A stretch of DNA of 64,000 bases from Bacteroidota bacterium (GTDB lineage Bacteria; Bacteroidota; Bacteroidia; B-17B0; Aurantibacillaceae), in contig JABDDQ010000001.1 in assembly GCA_013287545.1 (NCBI GenBank), positions 1 to 64,000 of the forward strand, read 5' to 3'. The notes under the pieces are model-generated. The model searched no databases, was not told the origin of the DNA, and saw nothing but the letters and a program-made list of their open reading frames with translations. The position numbers and the translations under genes are program-made. The first letter of the stretch is position 1. Every line of letters begins with the position of its first letter. Positions 8,766 through 18,071 of the stretch are shown one piece after another.

Positions 8766-9418
8766 AAAAATATCTTTTAATATTTTTGTTTTTTTGCTTG
8801 AGTTTTTTTGAGTTTAAAGCCCAAGATTTTACTCCTACTACACAAAATTTTAATCCACAGTTTGATAATCGTTATGGACCTTTTCATCAAACTATAAAGG
8901 ATACAATAAAGAGAACCGTATCAGATTTTGGACATTATTTTTCAGCTGGCATTGGCGGTGGGAGTGATTACGGGATAAGCGGAGCAATTTCATTGCTCAG
9001 TTATTCTATGGCTTACAAAAGTTTATTGTTCTCTGTAACCAGAGGCGGCGGCGGCACTCTTTTAGCTGGAGGGGCAGATAATTCTGTTTTTTATCGTGCA
9101 AATTACATAGGTTTTTTAATCGGAGAGTCAGTAAGATTCAAACACGCAATGTTCTCAATATCAGCGGGCATTGCTTCATCAAATATCGAGGTCCGTTATT
9201 TAGATAGAAATGCTACAGTTGCAAATCATTATATAGATAGTGTAAGTACAGGAGTTTTGTCATTTCCTATTGAACTTAAAGTTTTTTTACTTGCTCGTAA
9301 TGGTGTAGGAATTGGTTTGCATCTATCTAAAAATATAGTATCTCCATCTAAATTTTCTCCGTTTTACTTTGGCATATCCCTTGTATTGGGTAAATGGAAT
9401 AAAAAAAGTGCACATTAA
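8762..9418 (+). CDS. Hypothetical secreted or outer-membrane protein
   Basis: The 218-residue protein starts at TTG 8762 inside a 4-nt TTGA overlap with the upstream glycosyltransferase, so translational coupling is likely. It begins KKYLLIFLFFCLSFFEFKAQ, a clear signal peptide with cleavage near residue 21 and the KAQ ending common in Bacteroidota. The mature part has glycine-rich, alternating hydrophobic stretches (AGIGGGSDYGISGAISLL, GIGLHLS, FGISLVLGKW) that could be beta-strands of a small outer-membrane barrel. I do not recognise a named family. mutY starts 2 nt downstream. Confidence 0.65.
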   Translation: MKKYLLIFLFFCLSFFEFKAQDFTPTTQNFNPQFDNRYGPFHQTIKDTIKRTVSDFGHYFSAGIGGGSDYGISGAISLLSYSMAYKSLLFSVTRGGGGTLLAGGADNSVFYRANYIGFLIGESVRFKHAMFSISAGIASSNIEVRYLDRNATVANHYIDSVSTGVLSFPIELKVFLLARNGVGIGLHLSKNIVSPSKFSPFYFGISLVLGKWNKKSAH

Positions 9419-9420
9419 AA

Positions 9421-10458
9421 ATGATTGGCGCAAAACTTATAAAGTGGTATAAACAAAACAAGCGCGATTTGCCTTGGCGCAATACCACCGACCCATACAA
9501 AGTTTGGTTATCTGAAATTATTTTGCAGCAAACCCGTGTAGTACAAGGTATGCCATATTATTTGAGCTTTGTAAAAAACTTTCCTACCGTGTTTGATTTA
9601 GCCAAAGCACCCGAGCAAAAAGTGTTGAAGTTGTGGCAGGGTTTGGGCTACTACTCACGTGCACGTAATTTACACACAGCTGCGAAAGAAGTAGTGAAAA
9701 ACTATAAAGGTGTCTTTCCGAGCGAATTTGAAGAATTAAAAAAACTAAAAGGTGTGGGTGATTATACAGCAGCGGCTATTTCATCTTTTTGTTTTAATAA
9801 ACCACAAGCTGTTGTTGATGGTAATGTGTATAGAGTTTTAGCCCGATTATTTGCTATTGATACGCCCATAAATTCTACCGAAGGAAAAAAACAATTTGCA
9901 TTATTAGCACAGGAGTTGTTAGATAAAAAAAATGCGGGCGCATATAACCAAGCCATTATGGAATTTGGTGCCTTGTATTGCACACCACACAAACCTAATT
10001 GCGAAGCTTGTATTTTTTACGATACTTGTTTAAGCGGCTCAGTGGATAAGGCTCTAAGCTATCCGGTAAAAATTACAAACAAAAAAACAACTACACGTTA
10101 CTTCGAATATTTTGTAATTTTTAATAAAGGAAACACCTACACACAACAGCGTACCGGAAACGATATTTGGAAAAATCTGCATCAATTTCCTTTACTTGAG
10201 CATAATGAAAAACCTACTGATACAGGAGTTTTAGAGCAATTGAAAAAAGAAATTCTTAAAACAAAAACCAATAATTTTGAAATTATAAAACAAACGGGTT
10301 ATAAAAAACATCAACTATCGCATCAAACAATTTATGCAAGATTTACTTATGTAAATGTGGATAGTTTTACTAACCTAACGTACAAGCAAACATCTTTAAA
10401 GCAATTAAAAAAGTTGCCTTTACCTATACTTTTGGCAAACGAAATTTCTGAACTATAA
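9421..10458 (+). CDS. mutY: A/G-specific adenine DNA glycosylase MutY
   Basis: This removes adenine mispaired with 8-oxoguanine in base excision repair. The 345-residue length is normal. Seen in order: LPWRNTTDPYKVWLSEIILQQT (catalytic Glu in SEIILQQT, about residue 37), the helix-hairpin-helix LKGVGDYTAAAI, catalytic Asp in VVDGNVYRV, and the [4Fe-4S] motif Cx6Cx2Cx5C (CTPHKPNCEACIFYDTC). The C-terminal third (about 230-345) is a divergent MutT-like 8-oxoG recognition domain. It is the third gene of the GT2/secreted protein/mutY run. Confidence 0.95.
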   Translation: MIGAKLIKWYKQNKRDLPWRNTTDPYKVWLSEIILQQTRVVQGMPYYLSFVKNFPTVFDLAKAPEQKVLKLWQGLGYYSRARNLHTAAKEVVKNYKGVFPSEFEELKKLKGVGDYTAAAISSFCFNKPQAVVDGNVYRVLARLFAIDTPINSTEGKKQFALLAQELLDKKNAGAYNQAIMEFGALYCTPHKPNCEACIFYDTCLSGSVDKALSYPVKITNKKTTTRYFEYFVIFNKGNTYTQQRTGNDIWKNLHQFPLLEHNEKPTDTGVLEQLKKEILKTKTNNFEIIKQTGYKKHQLSHQTIYARFTYVNVDSFTNLTYKQTSLKQLKKLPLPILLANEISEL

Positions 10459-10525
10459 TTAACAAAATCCATTGCTCCAAAAACCCAATAAATTGTTATT
10501 TTTCGTTTTATTTAAAGAAAATATC

Positions 10526-10533
10526 TATATTCG
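10526..10533 (+). promoter_or_regulatory. Variant -7 element TATATTCG upstream of the CHU_C/PorP operon
   Basis: TATATTCG differs from TAnnTTTG by one base and lies 19 nt before the ATG at 10553. The same variant occurs before the M13 peptidase gene (23236-23243). Confidence 0.35.
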
Positions 10534-10552
10534 TAAACCAAAAAAATAGGGT

Positions 10553-13500
10553 ATGAAAAATATCTACTTGCTGTTTTGTATTTTGTGTTCACTGGCTCTA
10601 AAGTCTCAAACCGTTTTTTGGGGAGAAACTTTTGGAATTGGTACCACATGCTCAAACAACCAAGGTACTTTAGCTAACGGATTTAACAGCAGCAATGGTG
10701 TTTGGAGCATAAATACATCTTTAGGCACAAACGATGCACTTCCTAACGTTTGGTATATAAGTCAAACAGAAGGCGGTCAACCGGTTGGCTCTTGTGGTGC
10801 AGGTTGTTTAGATACTGCAACTATTACAAACAGAACTTTACATATTGGTGCGGCACAAAACTCACCAACTTATGGTACGGTTTGCCCAACCGGAGATTGC
10901 GGTGCTATATATGACCCGGGCTTTGGTTTAAACCAGGTTAGAACAAATGTAAGAGCAGAATCGCCTGTTATAAGCACCGTTGGTAAAACAGGTGTTATTT
11001 TACAGTTTGATTATGTTTTACGTGGCAATAAAGGAGATTCTTTAAATGTATGGGCGTTTGATGGTGCTGTTTGGGTAAACTTAGGTGTACCGGTTGCTAC
11101 AGGTACTTGTACTTCTGCTATACCGGGGGATACGGTTGGTAAGTGGGCACAAGTTACTTATAACCTTTCGGCTAATTTTAATAATAATGGTGCTGTAAAA
11201 ATTGGTTTTCAATGGATAAATAATGATGATGGAAAAGGTGGCAATCCATCAGTAGCTATAGATAATATTGAATTGTTGGCTACCAGTACAGGTGGTGGGC
11301 ACTCAACACTTGATACAGTGGCTGTTTTTTCGCCTGATACGGCTAACCACAATTTTATTTATTGCACAAATACTCCTTATCATTTTACCGGCTATGCAAA
11401 TCCGGGGCCTATATTGGCTTATCAATGGTACGTGTATCCTTCAACCAACATTGTTTTCAATCCTGCTCATCCTGGTTTAGGGCAAAGTGGTGTCGATATT
11501 ACTTTTCCTACTACAGGAACGTATACCGTAACTGTAATTGCAAGTAGCCAATATAATGGAATAGATTCATCAACTGCTTTTGTTCCTTTTGTTATTCATG
11601 TAAATCAAACACCTACTGTTACTGTAGTACCTCTAAGTCCTGTGTATGTTTGTCAAGGAGGTACAGGAACTAATTTATATGCTACGGCTACCAGTACTTG
11701 TACGTATGTGTGGTCACAAGCAGCTACTGTAGTGCCACCTACTTATTTAGATGCTAACGGAGATAGCGTAAATGTAAATCCTCCGGGTACTCCACCACAT
11801 CAGGTTGTAACGTATAGTGTTGTTGGCACTACTACAATAGGTTGTGCTTCTCCACAAGTGGTGGTAACGGTATCTGTTCAACCAAAACCTACTCCTGTTT
11901 ATTCTCCTACCGATACTATTTGTTCGGGCTCATCGGCTACCTTATTTGTAACCAATATGCCTGTAAACACTACTTACCACTGGGGCGCAGCTTTTGGCGC
12001 GGGTCTTGGTTCCAGTTCAGGTGCTTCGGTAATAGAAACACCTATATATTATAATTTTACGAATAGCACAGCAGATACCACTATTATAGATACGGTAATT
12101 GTTAATGTTAAAGGTTGTCCAAGCTACCCGTATCATATATCGCGTGTAATAGTAAAACCTACGCCTATAGCGCATGTGTTGGCAGATACGGTAGACAATT
12201 GTAATAAAATGGGTGCAGTGTTAGGTGCTGTAGGTACACCAACAGCAGGTTTAACGTATAATTGGTCGCCAGGCACAGCACTTTCAAGTACTACGGGTAG
12301 CCCGGTTACTGCCAAACCAACTGTTACAACCACCTATTATATGACACCTGTGCGAGATGGATGTCCCGGACTTAAAGATTCTGTAAAAGTTTTTATAGGC
12401 GATACTACCAATGCCTCCATTACCAGCGAGTATGATATTATATGTAATTCCCAAACAAATCAGTTTATAGCTTATCCGCAAAACGGACAAATTAGCAATC
12501 CTAATCCGTATCATTATGAATGGACTCCTCAACCACTACTTTCTTCCAGTATAAGTGGAGATACTGTGGTTGTAATGCCATCCACCAATACAGTATATAC
12601 ACTAACTGTTTATGGTACTTGTGTAAAACGTAACATAGTTACTTATGGTATTACGGTTAATAATTGTACCCCGCCAAAGGCAGGCTTTACTGAAAGTAGC
12701 GATACTATATGCGTGCGCCATTGTATTACATTTAAAGATACAGCACAATATCATAGTACAAAACCTTTATTTTATACGTTTATATTTCCGGGTCAAACCC
12801 AAATAAGTCCGGTTCTTGGGTCTACTGTTAACAATGGACTTAGCGATACACTTACTTATGCTATGACAAATAACACACCGCTTAAACCTATCAGAGCTTG
12901 TTTTAATGTTAATAGCACAAATAATAATTGCGCAAGTTGCCCTCAGTTTTTTACAATAACTGAAATAGTGAAAAATGGTTTGAATCAAACAAGTACTTAT
13001 AAGGATAGTATAATTGTATATCCCGGACCTTATGCCCATGCCGGGGCAGATCAAACAATTGACCAAGGAACTACAACTAATTTAGATGCTTCTACCAGTT
13101 CGGGACAAAGTGGCATAATTAGTTATAATTGGACTCAATCAGATTCAGGTTATATGAGTTGCAATTCAGGTCCGGCTTGTATTAAACCGGCTGTAACCCC
13201 AAGTATCACCACGCAATATGTATTAGTTGTTTTAGATAAAAACGGATGCACAAGCACCGATTCGGTAACAATTAATGTTGATATAATTTGCAAAGATGTT
13301 TATATAGCAACAGCATTTTCTCCTAACAGTGATGGTTTAAATGATGTGCTGCATGTAAAGAGTAATTGTACTATATCGCAGTTTTCATTTAAAATATTTG
13401 ATCGTTGGGGCGAAAAAGTTTTTGAAAGTAACGACCCGACTTACGGGTGGGACGGAACCTTTAGAAATAAAGTTATGGACAGTGCTGTATTTATGTATAC

Positions 13501-13567
13501 GGTAGATGGTTTTTTAAGTAGTGGAACAGAGGTTAAGAAAAAAGGTAACGTATCATTAATTAGATAA
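10553..13567 (+). CDS. CHU_C-domain T9SS-secreted surface protein, SprB-like partner of PorP/SprF
   Basis: The 1004-residue protein has a signal peptide (KNIYLLFCILCSLALKSQ, cleavage near residue 19). A jelly-roll/MAM-like domain follows (about 20-235, from GETFG to VAIDNIELL), then a run of PKD/Ig-like domains (about 250-900) with recurring VNP/VKP joints and CxGxS motifs. The CHU_C domain is at about 915-1004: TAFSPNSDGLNDVLHV, IFDRWGEKVFES, GWDGTF, ending GNVSLIR. CHU_C marks T9SS export. The gene ends 2 nt before a PorP/SprF-family gene, the classic sprB-sprF arrangement in which the second protein helps secrete or anchor the first. Confidence 0.9.
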   Translation: MKNIYLLFCILCSLALKSQTVFWGETFGIGTTCSNNQGTLANGFNSSNGVWSINTSLGTNDALPNVWYISQTEGGQPVGSCGAGCLDTATITNRTLHIGAAQNSPTYGTVCPTGDCGAIYDPGFGLNQVRTNVRAESPVISTVGKTGVILQFDYVLRGNKGDSLNVWAFDGAVWVNLGVPVATGTCTSAIPGDTVGKWAQVTYNLSANFNNNGAVKIGFQWINNDDGKGGNPSVAIDNIELLATSTGGGHSTLDTVAVFSPDTANHNFIYCTNTPYHFTGYANPGPILAYQWYVYPSTNIVFNPAHPGLGQSGVDITFPTTGTYTVTVIASSQYNGIDSSTAFVPFVIHVNQTPTVTVVPLSPVYVCQGGTGTNLYATATSTCTYVWSQAATVVPPTYLDANGDSVNVNPPGTPPHQVVTYSVVGTTTIGCASPQVVVTVSVQPKPTPVYSPTDTICSGSSATLFVTNMPVNTTYHWGAAFGAGLGSSSGASVIETPIYYNFTNSTADTTIIDTVIVNVKGCPSYPYHISRVIVKPTPIAHVLADTVDNCNKMGAVLGAVGTPTAGLTYNWSPGTALSSTTGSPVTAKPTVTTTYYMTPVRDGCPGLKDSVKVFIGDTTNASITSEYDIICNSQTNQFIAYPQNGQISNPNPYHYEWTPQPLLSSSISGDTVVVMPSTNTVYTLTVYGTCVKRNIVTYGITVNNCTPPKAGFTESSDTICVRHCITFKDTAQYHSTKPLFYTFIFPGQTQISPVLGSTVNNGLSDTLTYAMTNNTPLKPIRACFNVNSTNNNCASCPQFFTITEIVKNGLNQTSTYKDSIIVYPGPYAHAGADQTIDQGTTTNLDASTSSGQSGIISYNWTQSDSGYMSCNSGPACIKPAVTPSITTQYVLVVLDKNGCTSTDSVTINVDIICKDVYIATAFSPNSDGLNDVLHVKSNCTISQFSFKIFDRWGEKVFESNDPTYGWDGTFRNKVMDSAVFMYTVDGFLSSGTEVKKKGNVSLIR

Positions 13568-13569
13568 AC

Positions 13570-14628
13570 ATGAAAAGATTTTTACTTTTTATAACCGTTA
13601 TATCGCTTTTGCAAACTAAACAGGCATTTGCACAAGACCCGCATTACTCTCAGTATAATGAAGCCTCAGTATATATAAATCCTGCGCTTTGTGGTGTAGC
13701 TTACGATGTACGTGCTATGGTTAATTACCGTAGTCAGTGGGCCAGTGTTTCAACGCCTTATAAAACATATGGTGCATCAGCAGAATTTGCCGTTAAACAT
13801 GTGAAAACACGCAAAGCTTATTTAACTACCGGTTTAATGATTTATCAGGATGTTGCCGGGTCAGGAAGTATGACTCAATTGCACGTTGGCGGTATTTTAG
13901 GTGCTGTTGTAAACACGGGTGCAAACAGCAAATTATCATTTGCGGCAACGGGCTCTTTTGATCAACGACGAATTAGTTCGGGTAATTTTCAGTGGGAAAA
14001 CCAGTATAATGGCTATCAATATGACCCATCTATACAAGGAGAAGCTGTACCTACTAACCAAGTAAACTATGCTGATTTTGGTTTTGGAATTAATTACCAT
14101 TACAGTAAAAGCGAAAAATTTATAAGCTCTAATGATGGCAATCGTGTTGATATAGGGTTTTCAATATATCACGTAAATACACCGCTTATTTCTTTTTATA
14201 ATACCGGAGAATCGCAGTATATAAAATACATTACACACGGAACTTTTACTATTGCCTTACCTCGTGTAAAAGCTAATATTATACCGAGTTATATGTTAAT
14301 GTTTCAGGGTCCATCTACGGAAATTGATTTAGGCATTATGTTTAGGTACATCATTTCAGAAACAGCAGCACGTAGTAATTTAAGAAAATCTATGGCTATT
14401 TCGGCCGGAGCTTATTATCGTTCAACTGATGCATTTATACCGCAAATATTATTTGAATACAGTAAATATGGAGTTGGGTTTAGTTACGATTTAAACGTAT
14501 CTCAATTAACACCTTATAGCAGACTGCAAGGTGGATTAGAACTTATATTGCGTTATAACTGGAACCCGGGTTACGGTAACTCTGTCGGTAACACGTCAGG
14601 ACCAAAATCAACGCCTTACTTTAAATAA
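13570..14628 (+). CDS. PorP/SprF family type IX secretion membrane protein
   Basis: The 352-residue protein has a signal peptide (KRFLLFITVISLLQTKQAFAQ) followed at once by the family signature DPHYSQYNEASVYINPALCG. The remainder looks like an outer-membrane beta-barrel (TGLMIYQDVAGSGSMTQLHVG, FGFGINYHYS, VGFSYDLNVSQL, GGLELILRYNW). Family members act in T9SS secretion and surface attachment of SprB-like cargo; here the likely cargo is the CHU_C protein encoded 2 nt upstream. A new TAnnTTTG promoter follows the gene. Confidence 0.93.
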   Translation: MKRFLLFITVISLLQTKQAFAQDPHYSQYNEASVYINPALCGVAYDVRAMVNYRSQWASVSTPYKTYGASAEFAVKHVKTRKAYLTTGLMIYQDVAGSGSMTQLHVGGILGAVVNTGANSKLSFAATGSFDQRRISSGNFQWENQYNGYQYDPSIQGEAVPTNQVNYADFGFGINYHYSKSEKFISSNDGNRVDIGFSIYHVNTPLISFYNTGESQYIKYITHGTFTIALPRVKANIIPSYMLMFQGPSTEIDLGIMFRYIISETAARSNLRKSMAISAGAYYRSTDAFIPQILFEYSKYGVGFSYDLNVSQLTPYSRLQGGLELILRYNWNPGYGNSVGNTSGPKSTPYFK

Positions 14629-14635
14629 TAATATA

Positions 14636-14643
14636 TATTTTTG
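14636..14643 (+). promoter_or_regulatory. -7 element for the DUF5606 gene
   Basis: TATTTTTG fits TAnnTTTG, 16 nt before ATG 14660, predicting a leader of about 13 nt. Confidence 0.45.
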
Positions 14644-14659
14644 CGAACAATTTAAAACT

Positions 14660-15196
14660 ATGAATTTAGAAGGAATTATATCAATTAGCGGAATGCCCGG
14701 CTTATACAAAGTAGTGGGGCAAATGAAAAACGGCGTTATTGCAGAGTCGTTAAGCGATAAAAAACGTTCTCCTATATACGCGCATCAACAAATATCAACT
14801 TTGGAAGATATCAGTATGTTTACAACAGGCGATAACAAACCTGTATCAGATATTATGAAAGCCATCTATGATAAAGAAAAAGGTGGAGCTTGTATCGATC
14901 ATAAAGCCGATGAAAAACAAATTGTTGCTTATTTTGAAAGTGTTTTACCTGATTATGATAAAGAACGTGTGCACCCATCAAACATGCGCAAGTTATTTAA
15001 CTGGTATAACGCATTACAAGCAACAGGTAATCTTATTGTAAAAGGAAAAGAAGGTGCTGGCGAAGAAAAACCTAAAACCCACACCGAAGAAAAACCTAAA
15101 AAGGTTGCTGCTAAGGTAAAACCTGATACAGCAAAAGTGGCGGTTAGCAAAGGCGTTAAAAAAACGGCAGGAGTTAGAAAAACAGGTACAGCTTAA
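14660..15196 (+). CDS. DUF5606 domain protein
   Basis: The 178-residue cytoplasmic protein has the DUF5606 N-terminus (NLEGIISISGMPGLYKVVGQ and PIYAHQQISTLEDISMFT, about 1-55), then a helical part with YFESVLPDYDKERVHPSNMRKLFNWYN (about 95-120). The tail (about 130-178) is low-complexity Lys/Ala/Pro/Glu and probably disordered. The family is widespread in Bacteroidota and its function is unknown. The gene appears to be a single transcription unit with its own promoter and a terminator at 15217. Confidence 0.85.
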   Translation: MNLEGIISISGMPGLYKVVGQMKNGVIAESLSDKKRSPIYAHQQISTLEDISMFTTGDNKPVSDIMKAIYDKEKGGACIDHKADEKQIVAYFESVLPDYDKERVHPSNMRKLFNWYNALQATGNLIVKGKEGAGEEKPKTHTEEKPKKVAAKVKPDTAKVAVSKGVKKTAGVRKTGTA

Positions 15197-15216
15197 TTTT
15201 AGCATTTAATCAATTT

Positions 15217-15251
15217 AAATCCCGTTATCGTGAAGATTTCGGGATTTTTTG
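15217..15251 (+). terminator. Rho-independent terminator after the DUF5606 gene
   Basis: AAATCCCG (15217-15224) pairs with CGGGATTT (15240-15247), followed by a T-run. Confidence 0.8.
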
Positions 15252-15277
15252 TTTTCGGTTTTAACAGCACAAATCCT

Positions 15278-15285
15278 TATATTTG
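15278..15285 (+). promoter_or_regulatory. -7 element for paaABC
   Basis: TATATTTG fits TAnnTTTG, 23 nt before the paaA ATG at 15309. Its position also argues against starting paaA at the upstream in-frame ATG 15249, which would precede the promoter. Confidence 0.6.
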
Positions 15286-15308
15286 TAGGATACATAACTG
15301 AATTTACC

Positions 15309-16253
15309 ATGAGTAATGCTGTAGACGTAGAAAAAAATTTCAACTCTAAATTAGAGAAGAATGATTTTGTTGAGCCTAAAGATTGGATGCCCGAAAATTA
15401 TCGTAAACATTTAATCAGGCAAATTTCTCAGCATGCACATAGCGAAATTATAGGCATGTTGCCCGAAGGAAATTGGATTTCGCGTGCGCCAAGTTTACGC
15501 TCTAAAATGGTGTTGCTTGCCAAAGTGCAGGATGAAGGCGGGCATGGTTTATATTTATATACAGCTGCTGAAACATTAGGTATAAGTCGTGACGAATTGT
15601 TAGGCGCGCTACACACAGGTAAAGCAAAATACTCATCTATATTTAATTACCCAACACTTACTTGGGCCGATATTGGTGCAGTTGGTTGGTTAGTTGATGG
15701 TGCCGCTATTATGAACCAGGTTATGTTGCAACGTACATCATATGGACCATATAGCCGTGCCATGATACGCATTTGCAAAGAAGAAAGTTTTCATCAGCGT
15801 CAGGGTTACGAAATTATGTGTCGTTTATCTTTTGGAACGGAAGCTCAAAAAGAAATGGCACAAGATGCGTTGAACCGTTGGTGGTTTCCTACCATGATGA
15901 TGTTTGGTCCGCCCGATAAAGATTCACCTAATAGTGAGCAGGCAATTAAGTGGCGCATTAAACGTGAAACGAACGATGAGCTTCGCCAAAAATTTGTTGA
16001 CCGCACAGTTGAGCAAGCAGAATTTTTAGGTTTAACCATTCCTGATAAAAATTTAAAATGGAACGAAACTAAAAAGGGTTACGATTTTTCTGAACCAAAT
16101 TGGGAAGAGTTCTATAATGTAATTAAAGGAAACGGACCTTGTAATAAAGAACGTTTAGAAGCCCGAAACAAAGCACATAGTGATGGTGCTTGGGTGCGTG
16201 AGGCAGCTATGGCTTATGCCGAAAAGAAAAAAGAAAATATTTTAGCAGCTTAA
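15309..16253 (+). CDS. paaA: 1,2-phenylacetyl-CoA epoxidase, catalytic subunit PaaA
   Basis: The 314-residue protein is the diiron oxygenase subunit that epoxidises the ring of phenylacetyl-CoA, the first committed step of aerobic phenylacetate degradation. Two carboxylate-histidine diiron motifs are visible: DEGGH (residues 75-79) and EESFH (158-162). The family segments [20 protein letters not shown] and [17 protein letters not shown] are also present. ATG 15309 is chosen over 15249 because the promoter lies between them and the extra residues are not family-like. paaB follows after 11 nt and paaC 2 nt after that. Confidence 0.95.
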   Translation: MSNAVDVEKNFNSKLEKNDFVEPKDWMPENYRKHLIRQISQHAHSEIIGMLPEGNWISRAPSLRSKMVLLAKVQDEGGHGLYLYTAAETLGISRDELLGALHTGKAKYSSIFNYPTLTWADIGAVGWLVDGAAIMNQVMLQRTSYGPYSRAMIRICKEESFHQRQGYEIMCRLSFGTEAQKEMAQDALNRWWFPTMMMFGPPDKDSPNSEQAIKWRIKRETNDELRQKFVDRTVEQAEFLGLTIPDKNLKWNETKKGYDFSEPNWEEFYNVIKGNGPCNKERLEARNKAHSDGAWVREAAMAYAEKKKENILAA

Positions 16254-16264
16254 ATAAATTAATT

Positions 16265-16555
16265 ATGTCAAAAGATTCTCAAGGCCCTTTATGGGAAGTG
16301 TTTGTACAAAAAAAAGCAGGTCAGCCATTTGTGCATTGCGGTAGTTTACATGCCTATGACAAAGAAATGGCATTAGAAAATGCGCGTGATTTGTATACAC
16401 GTCGTAGCGAAGGTTCTGCTTTATGGGTTGTTCCGGCTGCGGCTATTGTGGCAAGTTCTCCTGAAGATATTGGCCCTTTCTTTGAGCCTGCAAACGATAA
16501 GGTGTATCGCCATCCAACGTTTTATCAAATTCCCGAAGGAGTAAAATATATTTAA
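16265..16555 (+). CDS. paaB: 1,2-phenylacetyl-CoA epoxidase subunit PaaB
   Basis: The 96-residue protein matches PaaB in length and content: WEVFVQKKAGQPFVHCGSLHAYDKEMALENARDLYTRR, and SALWVVPAAAIVASSPED. PaaB bridges the PaaA-PaaC heterodimers of the epoxidase and has no catalytic site. It sits between paaA and paaC with very short gaps, as in known paa operons. Confidence 0.94.
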   Translation: MSKDSQGPLWEVFVQKKAGQPFVHCGSLHAYDKEMALENARDLYTRRSEGSALWVVPAAAIVASSPEDIGPFFEPANDKVYRHPTFYQIPEGVKYI

Positions 16556-16557
16556 GT

Positions 16558-17316
16558 ATGACCACACAAGAAGCCTTATTTAAATATACACTTCGCTTAA
16601 GCGATACTAGTTTGATATTAGCGCAACGCTTATCTGAGTGGACATCTAAAGGTCCGTTTTTAGAAGAAGATTTAGCGCTTACCAATATTGCCTTAGATAT
16701 TTTAGGGCAGGCAAATTCTTTATTAGAGTATGCTGCTAAAACAGAAGGCAAGGGCAGAAGCTCTGATGATTTGGCATTTTTCCGTAACGAGCGTGAGTTT
16801 TATAACACCTTGTTAGTTGAACAACCAAATGGCGATTATGCGCAAACTATTTTGCGCCAATGTTTAATTGATAATTTTGATTTACTTTTTTACCAAGAGC
16901 TTGCAAAAAGTAAGGATGAAACACTGGCTGCCATTGCAGCAAAATCAATAAAAGAAATTACGTACCATGTAAGACATACATCATCATGGGTAGATAGATT
17001 TGGTAATGGTACCGAAGAAAGCCATACACGCATACAAAATGCGTTAAATGAATTGTGGCGTTTTACTGATGAGCTTTTTGAAATGAATGAGGTGGATGCA
17101 GTTCTATTAAAAGAAAAAATTGCTGTTGACTTACAAGCCATAAAGCCACTTTGGAAAAAGCAAGTAGATGCTATTTTAGAAAAAGCTAACCTAAAATTAC
17201 CTGAAACTGTTTTTATGCAAACGGGTAGCCGCAATGCAAAACATACAGAGCATTTAGGTTATATATTGGCAGAAATGCAATATTTACCGAGGATGCACCC
17301 AACTGCTAAGTGGTAA
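16558..17316 (+). CDS. paaC: 1,2-phenylacetyl-CoA epoxidase subunit PaaC
   Basis: The 252-residue, PaaA-related structural subunit stabilises PaaA. Family features: LRLSDTSLILAQRLSEW, LALTNIALDILGQANSLL, DDLAFFRNEREFYN, VRHTSSWVDRFGNGTEES, and a C-terminus with TEHLGYILAEMQYLPRMHPTAKW. The next gene is a DUF4159 protein instead of paaD or paaE, so the reductase (PaaE) and the Fe-S maturation factor (PaaD) must be encoded elsewhere or be absent. Confidence 0.94.
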   Translation: MTTQEALFKYTLRLSDTSLILAQRLSEWTSKGPFLEEDLALTNIALDILGQANSLLEYAAKTEGKGRSSDDLAFFRNEREFYNTLLVEQPNGDYAQTILRQCLIDNFDLLFYQELAKSKDETLAAIAAKSIKEITYHVRHTSSWVDRFGNGTEESHTRIQNALNELWRFTDELFEMNEVDAVLLKEKIAVDLQAIKPLWKKQVDAILEKANLKLPETVFMQTGSRNAKHTEHLGYILAEMQYLPRMHPTAKW

Positions 17317-17330
17317 AATAAAATTAAGCT

Positions 17331-17999
17331 ATGCGGAAAATTTTTGCGATGACTTTTTTACTATCCTGTAATATAATTTTCTCGCAAAGTTATTCGTATC
17401 AAATAGGCTTATTAAAATACAGTGGAGGAGGAGATTGGTATGCCAATTTAGAAACCTCATTACCTAACCTTATAAAATTTTGTAACGAAAACATTAAAAC
17501 CAACATTAACCCCGAACAGGCTATTGTTGAGGTTGGCAGTACCGAACTTTTTAATTACCCCTTTGTGCATATTACGGGGCATGGTAACATTATTTTTACA
17601 GATGCCGAAGCACAAAACCTACGTAAGTATTTAATGGGTGGTGGCTTTTTAGAAATATCAGATAACTATGGCTTGGATAAATTTATTCGCCCGCAAATGA
17701 AAAAAGTTTTCCCCGAACTTGAGTTTGTAGAATTACCTTTTGATTATCCTATTTATCATCAGAAATATAATTTTGATAAAGGCTTGCCAAAAATTCACGA
17801 ACATGATAATAAATCTCCGCAAGGTTTTGGCATAATTTACAAGGGGCGTTTAGTTTGTTTTTACGATTACGAATGTGATTTGGGCGACGGCTGGGAAAGT
17901 TACGAAGTACATAAAGATAGTGAAGACGCGCACGAAAAAGCTTTACGGATGGGAGCCAATATTATATCATACGTATTTTTAGATGGAGTATATAAATAA
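17331..17999 (+). CDS. Secreted DUF4159 domain protein
   Basis: The 222-residue protein has a signal peptide (RKIFAMTFLLSCNIIFSQ) and a DUF4159 domain covering nearly all the mature protein: IGLLKYSGGGDWYANLETSLPN, VHITGHGNIIFTD, LRKYLMGGGFLEISDNYGLDKFIR, and a C-terminal DGWESYEVHKDSEDAHEKALRMGANI. The fold is glutamine-amidotransferase-like in this family, but the function is unknown. It begins 14 nt after paaC on the same strand and may be cotranscribed, although a periplasmic protein has no obvious role in phenylacetate breakdown. Confidence 0.85.
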   Translation: MRKIFAMTFLLSCNIIFSQSYSYQIGLLKYSGGGDWYANLETSLPNLIKFCNENIKTNINPEQAIVEVGSTELFNYPFVHITGHGNIIFTDAEAQNLRKYLMGGGFLEISDNYGLDKFIRPQMKKVFPELEFVELPFDYPIYHQKYNFDKGLPKIHEHDNKSPQGFGIIYKGRLVCFYDYECDLGDGWESYEVHKDSEDAHEKALRMGANIISYVFLDGVYK

Positions 18000-18071
18000 A
18001 AAGTTAAAAAATGCTATTTGTTAAAATAGGCATACAACGAGGTATAATTATTGCAACCTTTGTGTAAATAA

